Source: a virus. Taken from it: 22,217 nt of DNA. This document shows positions 1 through 4,890 of this stretch, in pieces. The stretch covers positions 1 through 22,217 of IMG/VR virus record IMGVR_UViG_3300040751_000012; one strand, given 5' to 3'. Numbering within the stretch: position 1 is the stretch's first letter; the number at the start of each line of letters is the position of its first letter. The position numbers were made by a program, and so were the translations under genes. The notes beneath the pieces were generated by a model. It searched no databases. It saw only the letters and a program-made list of their open reading frames with translations, and had not been told where the DNA came from.

Positions 1-174
1 CAATTTGCTGGATGTTGAAGTAGGCGTAAAGTTTATGGTCAAGTTTGAAGCTGTAAAAGTACCTGAACCACCAGTATGTGTTGATATAGTATTGCTCTCA
101 GCATGTTTCACCTGAAGCACATTACCAAAAGTAGAAGCAGGGGCTGAACGACTGTTTAATTTTACAAGTGCCAT
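1..174 (-). CDS. Fibre-like protein, N-terminal fragment cut by the window edge
   Basis: The first 58 residues are present: Met-Ala-Leu-Val-Lys-Leu-Asn-Ser-Arg-Ser at the start, a Leu-Gln-Val-Lys-His-Ala (about 20-25) and Thr-Ile-Asn-Phe-Thr-Pro-Thr-Ser-Thr-Ser-Ser-Lys (about 46-57). A Gln-Val-Lys/Val segment, a Ser/Thr-rich strand and then Thr-Pro-Thr-Ser-Thr-Ser-Ser-Lys is the familiar opening of a fibre-tip domain in marine phages, so the gene is probably one more stand-alone tip module. TAGGAGAC lies 6 bases before the ATG and 9 bases separate it from the previous stop. Its length and C-terminus cannot be judged here. Confidence 0.75.
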   Translation of the reverse strand, partial: MALVKLNSRSAPASTFGNVLQVKHAESNTISTHTGGSGTFTASNLTINFTPTSTSSKL

Positions 175-183
175 ATCAGTCTC

Positions 184-1104
184 CTATTTGTATGCGGTGA
201 TTTTTAAGGTTGGCAATTTCAAGTGACCACCACTGGGTGTGCCACCGTCCCAATAAACATTGTGGTGTAAATCAGTAGCATCACTTGCGCTATATGCTCT
301 TGCTTGCAACTTCATTGTTTTGCTTGTTGTCCAACTCGCAACCCTGCCAACATTCGTATCAGCAGTTCCACCGATACCTAATATCCACTTAAAGTGAAGA
401 GGTTCTTCGTATGAGTTAGTAAAATCACCAAAAGATGTCCTAGCGTAAACCACCTCATCACTGTCCAAATAAAATTTGAAATGATTAAAGTGCCTGTTTG
501 CTGATGAGGCGTGTTGTATAATTATATCATACTCAACTCGCGTTGCATCCGATGGTGGTGTGTAAGCAAAACTTGAACCTGTAACATCAGCATATGATGT
601 TGTGGTTGTTTGTTTTGCTGTTACGTTTGGGAAGGTGTATGTCGTCCCATTTACAATTTGAGTAGACCCATCACAGACGCCAGAGATGACCTCAAGAATG
701 TTACTACCAGCAGAAATGCCAGTCAGCGCAGAACCATCCAACGCTGGTAATGTACCACTCGTTGCCAGCTTATCCATAGTTACAGCTTGGTTAGCAATCT
801 TAGCCGTGGTAATAGCACCATCAGTAACACTACCAACACCCAACACATCACCAAGAGCCACAACAAAGTCAATGCTGTCTGAGGCTGTCAGTGCGCTGTC
901 GAATACAAGGTTGCTTCCTGATACGGTAAACGAATCTTGTGGTGCTTGAATAACACCATTAAGTGAAACCAGAAGCTGATTAGCAGTCTCTGGATAGTAT
1001 GCTGCGCCACCTAGCGTAAGAGCGTAGGTAGCGGTAGCAGAGGCAGTCAGGTTGTCCAGCTTGTGGAACCCACCGCCTACAGGGGATTTACCTATGTAGG
1101 GCAT
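184..1104 (-). CDS. Tail fibre protein with Tyr-Ile-Gly domain and a separate tip domain (306 aa)
   Basis: Residues 1-~115 are the same N-terminal domain as in the gene at 4036-4533: Met-Pro-Tyr-Ile-Gly-Lys, Leu-Leu-Val-Ser-Leu-Asn-Gly-Val-Ile-Gln-Ala-Pro (about 44-55), Asp-Ser-Ile-Asp-Phe-Val-Val-Ala-Leu-Gly, then Asp-Gly-Ala-Ile-Thr-Thr-Ala-Lys-Ile-Ala (about 95-104). Residues ~135-306 form a distal beta domain with Tyr-Ala-Asp-Val-Thr-Gly-Ser-Ser-Phe-Ala-Tyr-Thr-Pro-Pro followed by strands rich in His, Tyr and Trp (Ala-Asn-Arg-His-Phe-Asn-His-Phe), as expected of a host-contact surface. It is the longest of the accessory fibre genes and combines anchor-like and tip-like parts. AAGGAGAGG precedes the ATG. 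Confidence 0.82.
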   Translation of the reverse strand: MPYIGKSPVGGGFHKLDNLTASATATYALTLGGAAYYPETANQLLVSLNGVIQAPQDSFTVSGSNLVFDSALTASDSIDFVVALGDVLGVGSVTDGAITTAKIANQAVTMDKLATSGTLPALDGSALTGISAGSNILEVISGVCDGSTQIVNGTTYTFPNVTAKQTTTTSYADVTGSSFAYTPPSDATRVEYDIIIQHASSANRHFNHFKFYLDSDEVVYARTSFGDFTNSYEEPLHFKWILGIGGTADTNVGRVASWTTSKTMKLQARAYSASDATDLHHNVYWDGGTPSGGHLKLPTLKITAYK

Positions 1105-1114
1105 CTGCCTCTCC

Positions 1115-1396
1115 TTATGGTTTCGTAGGCCAGACTACAGTGTCTAGCGATTGATATGTGTCCGTTATGTCACGCAATGCTTGACGATAAGTAGACATCT
1201 CTGATGATAATGTATTGTCTGACAAAGCTAGGTAGTCTGTCTCTGCCAGTTTTGCGTTTCTTTCTTGCCGCAACATTTGCAAAGATTCAGCCGCTAATTC
1301 ATCTACGCTTAATCTCCAAGACATTTCATCCGCCGAAACTGTAAAAGTTTCAGATTGACCAGTTTGCAAATTAAGTCTTGTGCCTGTATCTGCCAT
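1115..1396 (-). CDS. Phage tail assembly chaperone (Pfam Phage_tail_APC-like)
   Basis: A 93-residue protein with the family's layout: an N-terminal beta part, then Arg-Gln-Glu-Arg-Asn-Ala-Lys-Leu-Ala-Glu-Thr-Asp-Tyr-Leu-Ala-Leu-Ser-Asp (about residues 43-60), Thr-Tyr-Arg-Gln-Ala-Leu-Arg-Asp-Ile (about 69-77) and a C-terminal Val-Val-Trp-Pro-Thr-Lys-Pro. The Arg-x-x-Lys-Leu-x-x-Thr-Asp-Tyr and Tyr-Arg-Gln-Ala-Leu-Arg-Asp-Ile motifs with a final Trp-Pro are diagnostic of this family as I know it. Family members accompany fibre genes and assist their folding or attachment. AGAGG precedes the ATG; the next fibre gene follows 10 bases after the stop. Confidence 0.85.
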   Translation of the reverse strand: MADTGTRLNLQTGQSETFTVSADEMSWRLSVDELAAESLQMLRQERNAKLAETDYLALSDNTLSSEMSTYRQALRDITDTYQSLDTVVWPTKP

Positions 1397-1404
1397 TAAA
1401 ACCT

Positions 1405-1995
1405 CTATGATGTGTATAAAATATTTATGTCACCAGCTACAAAATTGCCGCTTGCCATCGTAACTCTGACTTGTGTTAAATCGGCCGATAGTGTTTTTTT
1501 TACTGCTGAATAAACTGAATAAGACCCGCCTTCAGCGGCATGACATCTTCCCCACATTACCCATTGCGTTTGGTCTGTACTCATTCTCATAATCGTTGCA
1601 AAACCTGAGTGCTTGGTAGCTCCATAATACCACATTCTTAACCCATTGGATTCAGCAGCAGAGTTAGCGACATAAGTGTTACCAGAACCCGGATATGCAA
1701 CAGAAGATGTATAACCTGTAGTCTCAAACCCACCGCTATCCCCAAGTTGGATAATTCCCCAAGCAGAACTGCTTCTATCCAATTCATTAAATAAAAGATG
1801 AATGACTTTTACATCGCTTGGAATACCTGTAAAATCAACAGTTGTGCCAGATGTAGGCGAAACTTTTGTGCCTTGAGTGTAACCACCAGCACCACTTACT
1901 GTGCCAGTAAATGCAAAGTCATCAGTTAAATCTAAAATAGTATTATCTACAGCATCAGCCGTAAGGCCAGCGGTATCTATCTTTGAAAGTGCCAT
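1405..1995 (-). CDS. Fibre-tip protein (196 aa)
   Basis: Opens with Met-Ala-Leu-Ser-Lys-Ile-Asp, Gly-Leu-Thr-Ala-Asp-Ala-Val-Asp and an Asp-Asp-Phe-Ala-Phe-Thr-Gly-Thr-Val stretch, a short connector common in marine fibres. From about residue 40 follows a tip domain: Ser-Gly-Thr-Thr-Val-Asp-Phe-Thr-Gly-Ile-Pro, Val-Ile-His-Leu-Leu-Phe-Asn, Ile-Gln-Leu-Gly-Asp-Ser-Gly-Gly-Phe-Glu-Thr-Thr-Gly-Tyr. In other phages, as I recall, this domain sits at the C-terminus of long fibres, so here it is again a stand-alone gene. TAGGAGG, the strongest ribosome site in the locus, lies 6 bases before the ATG and suggests high expression. A candidate receptor-binding protein. The paired chaperone-like gene follows 8 bases downstream. 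Confidence 0.78.
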   Translation of the reverse strand: MALSKIDTAGLTADAVDNTILDLTDDFAFTGTVSGAGGYTQGTKVSPTSGTTVDFTGIPSDVKVIHLLFNELDRSSSAWGIIQLGDSGGFETTGYTSSVAYPGSGNTYVANSAAESNGLRMWYYGATKHSGFATIMRMSTDQTQWVMWGRCHAAEGGSYSVYSAVKKTLSADLTQVRVTMASGNFVAGDINILYTS

Positions 1996-2007
1996 TGTAG
2001 CCTCCTA

Positions 2008-2370
2008 TTAGTAAGGGCTTGCACCAAGTACAGATGTATCCCAAGCAGCCTTTAGTTCTTCGATGGTAGATGCTGAAGCAATAGCAGCAGCGGCTGGTGC
2101 ATCACGCAGTGCGTTCTTAGCAGCAGCAATAGCTGTTGTGTCTGCACCTGTTTCTAGTGCTTTCATCAGTTCTACGTCTTTGGCTTCAAGCAAAGGCGCA
2201 CGTGCTTCACGTACTTTGTCCTTGAAGATTTCACGTGCTGTTTCAATATCCTCAGAGATTACGTTACCTGAGAGTACCCAAGCACCACGGAAGTGACGGT
2301 CTGAGGGAACGGTTACATTAGCAGCATTTGCCTGATTACCGTCTTTATCTACGATATATGTATCAACCAC
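2008..2370 (-). CDS. Probable tail fibre assembly chaperone-like protein (120 aa)
   Basis: A GTG-started protein. The N-terminal third is beta-rich (Thr-Tyr-Ile-Val-Asp-Lys-Asp-Gly, Phe-Arg-Gly-Ala-Trp-Val-Leu). From residue ~42 it is helical: Ala-Arg-Glu-Ile-Phe-Lys-Asp-Lys-Val-Arg-Glu-Ala-Arg, then Leu-Arg-Asp-Ala-Pro followed by Ala-rich sequence and Thr-Ile-Glu-Glu-Leu-Lys-Ala-Ala-Trp. The Arg-x-Ala-Arg, Leu-Arg-Asp-x-Pro and terminal Leu-Lys-x-x-Trp pattern is shared with phage fibre-assembly and DUF4376-like proteins. It lies between fibre-type genes and would assist folding of one of them, by analogy. Sequence does not show whether it stays in the virion. Confidence 0.7.
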   Translation of the reverse strand: MVDTYIVDKDGNQANAANVTVPSDRHFRGAWVLSGNVISEDIETAREIFKDKVREARAPLLEAKDVELMKALETGADTTAIAAAKNALRDAPAAAAIASASTIEELKAAWDTSVLGASPY

Positions 2371-2376
2371 TTTTAG

Positions 2377-2382
2377 TCTCCT
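2377..2382 (-). promoter_or_regulatory. Shine-Dalgarno that sets a GTG start
   Basis: AGGAGA on the minus strand, 6 bases before GTG at 2370 and overlapping the TAG stop of the gene upstream. No ATG lies nearby in that frame, so GTG is the start. Confidence 0.75.
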
Positions 2383-2845
2383 ATGCGGCTATGTTAAGTT
2401 CCTCAGAAATCTTCCAAGCATTACGCCATTCTCTTGTCTGAGGTAGTTGTTGTTTCTTGCAGATAACCATCTTAGGACGGTTACCTTCGTTATATGTTTT
2501 CCATACAGATTCAGGACAGTCTTTCATAATTAAGTATTCGATTGCCTCTTCCTCTGTCATTGGGCCAACAGGCTCTGTCTGATGCAGAAGGTATCCACGT
2601 GTATGCTTCTTAAAGTTAGGCTGCGCCTCATCTTTAGCCAACTCATGGTACACCCACACAGGTGGAAGGATACCGCCCTGCAATGCACACGCCATCCAGT
2701 TAGGGTCAGGCACAAGTATCTTGGCGCACTCATCAATGCTGTCCTCAAAGACAACACGATAGTCTGACTGCACACCGTCTAGGTTTTCCTTTGCCCAGCA
2801 GAGGCGGTCAAACAGGTGGGTGCCTTGAAACTCTGGTGTATTCAT
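2381..2845 (-). CDS. Conserved phage protein of unknown function (154 aa)
   Basis: A compact globular protein, unlike the Ser/Thr-rich fibre modules around it. It contains Pro-Glu-Phe-Gln-Gly-x-His-Leu-Phe-Asp-Arg-Leu-Cys-Trp-Ala-Lys-Glu-Asn (about residues 4-21), Asp-Pro-Asn-Trp-Met-Ala-Cys-Ala-Leu-Gln-Gly-Gly-Ile-Leu-Pro-Pro (about 47-62), an acidic Met-Thr-Glu-Glu-Glu-Ala-Ile-Glu-Tyr-Leu (about 96-105) and a C-terminal Arg-Asn-Ala-Trp. I recognise close relatives beside fibre genes in many marine phages, from memory; none has a known function to my knowledge. It begins in a TAATG overlap with the last fibre-tip paralog and ends on the ribosome site of the next gene. A fibre-assembly helper or modifier would fit the context. 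Confidence 0.85.
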   Translation of the reverse strand: MNTPEFQGTHLFDRLCWAKENLDGVQSDYRVVFEDSIDECAKILVPDPNWMACALQGGILPPVWVYHELAKDEAQPNFKKHTRGYLLHQTEPVGPMTEEEAIEYLIMKDCPESVWKTYNEGNRPKMVICKKQQLPQTREWRNAWKISEELNIAA

Positions 2846-2859
2846 TAGGCAAGGTCTCC
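2843..2859 (-). promoter_or_regulatory. Shine-Dalgarno built into the Gly-Asp-Leu-Ala codons, junction 3
   Basis: Minus strand GGAGACCTTGCCTAATG: same arrangement as junction 2, with synonymous changes in the Leu and Ala codons but GGAGA kept, 9 bases before the ATG of the 154-residue gene. Confidence 0.78.
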
Positions 2860-3243
2860 GAATATTGCTAAGTCCACTCTTTCAGCGTCTTGATTTCCAG
2901 CATCGTTGTAATCAAGTGTTATTAACCTACAACCACTAGATGCCCTGTTTGCAGTATCACAAGCAGTAAAATCTGCACCACCACCACCGTTGTCTGCATA
3001 TTGTGAAATACCTGAACAAACTGCTGAATAGTTTGCGGCGTTCATACTGCTAGAAAACGATGGTGACATTTTTCCTGCCAACGTATCTGCGACTGAACTT
3101 ATATTAAATGAATCATTTGTTGCGTGACCTGCCCTAGATGTTTGGTCTAACCAAGCCTTCGCACTACCCTCGACAACATAGTTCGTGGCGATTGACCCAG
3201 CGGTGCTGTGTTCCAGCGTATCTGCTACAATTTTACCAGCCAT
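2845..3243 (-). CDS. Free-standing fibre-tip module, tandem paralog 3
   Basis: A 132-residue protein starting Met-Ala-Gly-Lys-Ile-Val-Ala-Asp-Thr-Leu, matching the openings of the two upstream paralogs. It has Gly-Ser-Ala-Lys-Ala-Trp-Leu-Asp (about residues 26-33), Asn-Asp-Ser-Phe-Asn-Ile-Ser-Ser-Val-Ala-Asp (about 43-53), Asn-Ala-Ala-Asn-Tyr-Ser-Ala-Val (about 67-74), three Cys in the distal half and a run of four Gly. The end is Phe-Gly-Asp-Leu-Ala. It is closest to the remembered Lys-Ala-Trp fibre-tip consensus. The next gene starts in a TAATG overlap. The role, as for its siblings, is inferred to be the distal fibre. Confidence 0.78.
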   Translation of the reverse strand: MAGKIVADTLEHSTAGSIATNYVVEGSAKAWLDQTSRAGHATNDSFNISSVADTLAGKMSPSFSSSMNAANYSAVCSGISQYADNGGGGADFTACDTANRASSGCRLITLDYNDAGNQDAERVDLAIFGDLA

Positions 3244-3257
3244 TATGCTAAGTCTCC
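3241..3257 (-). promoter_or_regulatory. Shine-Dalgarno built into the Gly-Asp-Leu-Ala codons, junction 2
   Basis: Minus strand GGAGACTTAGCATAATG: the last codons of paralog 2 hold GGAGA 9 bases before the ATG of paralog 3 in a TAATG overlap. This decides the start at 3243 rather than the in-frame ATG at 3285, which lies inside paralog 2 and would read its coding end out of frame. Confidence 0.8.
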
Positions 3258-3647
3258 CATCATAAAGATGTTGGTTCTGTGCCAATCAATAAGAGATGTA
3301 GTATTAGTGCCACACTCAGCCCCCATTGCAGACGTACTAAGCATAAAACCTGCCGACTGAACGGCAAGATTTTCTGAGCCACTGGCGTACTGAAATGGAT
3401 TGGCCGCACCGCAACAATTGTCAGCAGTGCTGAAAGCATTTGTTAGATTCACCTGCGGTTTTCCAGTCGTTCTATCGAAGAAGCTGGACGAATTTAGGCT
3501 GTCATTTATGCTTGATACAGTCGCAATCATTGCCCACGCTTTTATTACACCCTGTTCCAAAGACTGCGTAGCAGTAGCACCAACCGTCACGGTGATGTCG
3601 TTGGCGGTGGTCTTGCCTGTGAGGGTATCTACTTTTATCTCACTCAT
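3243..3647 (-). CDS. Free-standing fibre-tip module, tandem paralog 2
   Basis: A 134-residue protein aligned with its neighbours by the opening Met-Ser-Glu-Ile-Lys-Val-Asp-Thr-Leu, the Ile-Lys-Ala-Trp-Ala-Met-Ile segment (about residues 35-41), the Asn-Asp-Ser-Leu-Asn-Ser-Ser-Ser stretch, and the terminal Met-Gly-Asp-Leu-Ala. The part between about residue 70 and the end differs from both neighbours and contains a Cys-Cys pair and one more Cys, unusual for a phage fibre domain. The pattern of conserved scaffold and variable distal half fits receptor-facing surfaces, which is inference. Both ends overlap neighbours (ATGA at the start, TAATG at the end), so the three paralogs are translated as a coupled set. 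Confidence 0.78.
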   Translation of the reverse strand: MSEIKVDTLTGKTTANDITVTVGATATQSLEQGVIKAWAMIATVSSINDSLNSSSFFDRTTGKPQVNLTNAFSTADNCCGAANPFQYASGSENLAVQSAGFMLSTSAMGAECGTNTTSLIDWHRTNIFMMGDLA

Positions 3648-4039
3648 GCTAAGTCTCCGTGTACTGACATGCCAAAATATTTAAGGTCTCTCGCGCCAGC
3701 ATCACTTTGGCGGTTATCAGTGTGAAAATCTGATGATGTCATCTGACGGCTACTTGTTGTTGACCTTCCCCACACTCCAAAATCCCCCCCAGCTTCATCT
3801 TGTGCTTGTCCAGTACCAGACACAGCATAAAATGAATTAGAAAAACTATTTGTAAATGTTATTTTGGTAACGCCAGTAGCAATATCTGCGGTTGAAGCAA
3901 TGTTGAGCGCATCTAATGTTGGATGGTCTGTTGCATCTTGGTCAATGGATGCCCACGCCTTCGCCGCACTCTGCTTAGTCAGCGTGACAGGACTGGTGCC
4001 ATCACTAGCACTTATTGTGTTTACTCTTAAATCACTCAT
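3644..4039 (-). CDS. Free-standing fibre-tip module, tandem paralog 1
   Basis: A 131-residue protein, first of three tandem paralogs. It starts with Met-Ser-Asp-Leu-Arg-Val-Asn-Thr-Ile-Ser, then Ala-Ala-Lys-Ala-Trp-Ala-Ser-Ile (about residues 25-32), Leu-Asn-Ile-Ala-Ser-Thr-Ala-Asp (about 45-52) and Phe-Tyr-Ala-Val-Ser-Gly-Thr-Gly (about 70-77). Lys-Ala-Trp, Asn-x-Ser-Ser, and a strand ending Tyr-Ala-Val together form a domain usually found at the C-terminus of long fibre proteins of marine phages; here it is a separate gene. It ends in Gly-Asp-Leu-Ala, whose codons supply the next gene's ribosome site. The start overlaps the previous stop (ATGA). A receptor-contact role is inferred. Confidence 0.78.
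   Translation of the reverse strand: MSDLRVNTISASDGTSPVTLTKQSAAKAWASIDQDATDHPTLDALNIASTADIATGVTKITFTNSFSNSFYAVSGTGQAQDEAGGDFGVWGRSTTSSRQMTSSDFHTDNRQSDAGARDLKYFGMSVHGDLA
3645..3658 (-). promoter_or_regulatory. Shine-Dalgarno built into the Gly-Asp-Leu-Ala codons, junction 1
   Basis: Minus strand GGAGACTTAGCATG: GGA GAC TTA GCA TGA ends paralog 1, while GGAGA lies 6 bases before the ATG of paralog 2 inside the ATGA overlap. It sets the start of paralog 2 at 3647. Confidence 0.8.
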
Positions 4040-4533
4040 GCTATCACCATGTTACCATTAACAGTAATAGTAACTCCTGTTGCTACAGTTAAAGGACCAG
4101 CACACAGAGCGTTGGTATTAGCTGCCACAGTAATGTCTGTGTTCAACTCATCTTCATGTACACGAAAGATGTCAGCAGTTCCCCCACCGCTATCTCCAAG
4201 AAAGCTACCACCACCTAATACAAGGGCAGGGTCTAGCTTGGCCTGTGTAATAGAACCATCAGGGGGTACAGATGTCTGCAATGCTAGTGCATTATACACA
4301 ACGTAAATATCATCTGAGGCAGATACAGTGTAGCCATTAAGGGTAACTGTAGTACCTGCTGCACCGTATGATTCGGTAGGCTCCTGACGGACGTTATTGA
4401 TATATAGGTCAATAGCCTCTGGGCTAGATACAGCGTGGGTCAGTGTTAGTGTCCCACCTGTTGCACCTGTTAAGTCTTGTTTAGCAGGGATGCTGCTGTA
4501 GCCTTGTACAGCCTGATTACCAATGTAACCCAT
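4036..4533 (-). CDS. Fibre-like protein with an N-terminal Gly-Tyr-Ile-Gly domain
   Basis: The 165-residue protein has the marine-phage fibre N-terminal domain: Met-Gly-Tyr-Ile-Gly-Asn at the start, a central Ile-Asp-Leu-Tyr-Ile-Asn-Asn-Val-Arg-Gln-Glu-Pro, a Tyr-Thr-Val-Ser-Ala-Ser-Asp-Asp-Ile-Tyr-Val-Val strand pair, then Pro-Asp-Gly-Ser-Ile-Thr-Gln-Ala-Lys-Leu. The same layout occurs in the 306-residue gene at 184-1104 (Met-Pro-Tyr-Ile-Gly, Leu-Asn-Gly-Val-Ile-Gln-Ala-Pro, Asp-Gly-Ala-Ile-Thr), so the two are paralogs over about 110 residues. The C-terminal ~50 residues are Gly/Thr/Val-rich and may trimerise. AAGGGAGATAG precedes the ATG; the stop overlaps the next start by ATGA. Confidence 0.82.
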   Translation of the reverse strand: MGYIGNQAVQGYSSIPAKQDLTGATGGTLTLTHAVSSPEAIDLYINNVRQEPTESYGAAGTTVTLNGYTVSASDDIYVVYNALALQTSVPPDGSITQAKLDPALVLGGGSFLGDSGGGTADIFRVHEDELNTDITVAANTNALCAGPLTVATGVTITVNGNMVIA

Positions 4534-4544
4534 GTCTATCTCCC

Positions 4545-4880
4545 TTATGTGCTAATTGCGTCAACGGCAGATACCCATACATCCAATGATGCTGCTGTAT
4601 CGGACTGTACCCACAGTCTGTCACCACTTGCTACGACTACCTTTGCGCCACCATCAAGAAGCTGCAAAGCACCGCCAGCGGCGATTGGTGCGCCTTTGAT
4701 GAGGTAGTGGTTAGTACCACCGTTAGAAAGGTAGCAGTCTACTGTGATTGCGTTAGATGTTGTGTTAGTCATGTGGATACCTACAATGGTATCGTAACTG
4801 TCAAAGTCTGTGCCATTAGGTATATCAGCAGCCGAAGTGCCTACGCCCTGTAGCATATATCGTCTAAAATTTTGTGCCAT
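4545..4880 (-). CDS. Small fibre-associated structural protein (111 aa)
   Basis: A beta-rich 111-residue protein with no signal peptide. It opens Met-Ala-Gln-Asn-Phe-Arg-Arg-Tyr-Met-Leu-Gln-Gly-Val-Gly-Thr-Ser. Central Tyr-Asp-Thr-Ile-Val-Gly-Ile, Gly-Gly-Ala-Leu-Gln-Leu-Leu-Asp-Gly-Gly-Ala-Lys-Val-Val and C-terminal Ser-Leu-Asp-Val-Trp-Val-Ser-Ala-Val-Asp-Ala-Ile-Ser-Thr complete it. I recognise this as a family common beside fibre or neck genes of marine phages, including large cyanophages, with no confirmed role. The alternating hydrophobic pattern fits a single compact beta domain that could bind the fibre or the tail. AGAGGATAAAC precedes the ATG; the gene lies 10 bases after the fibre stop. 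Confidence 0.8.
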   Translation of the reverse strand: MAQNFRRYMLQGVGTSAADIPNGTDFDSYDTIVGIHMTNTTSNAITVDCYLSNGGTNHYLIKGAPIAAGGALQLLDGGAKVVVASGDRLWVQSDTAASLDVWVSAVDAIST

Positions 4881-4890
4881 AGTTTATCCT

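Noticed and set aside
2845-3285. Longer, 146-residue version of fibre-tip paralog 3 starting at 3285
   Set aside because: Its extra 14 residues read the end of paralog 2 out of frame; the GGAGA site, the TAATG overlap and the paralog alignment all favour 3243.
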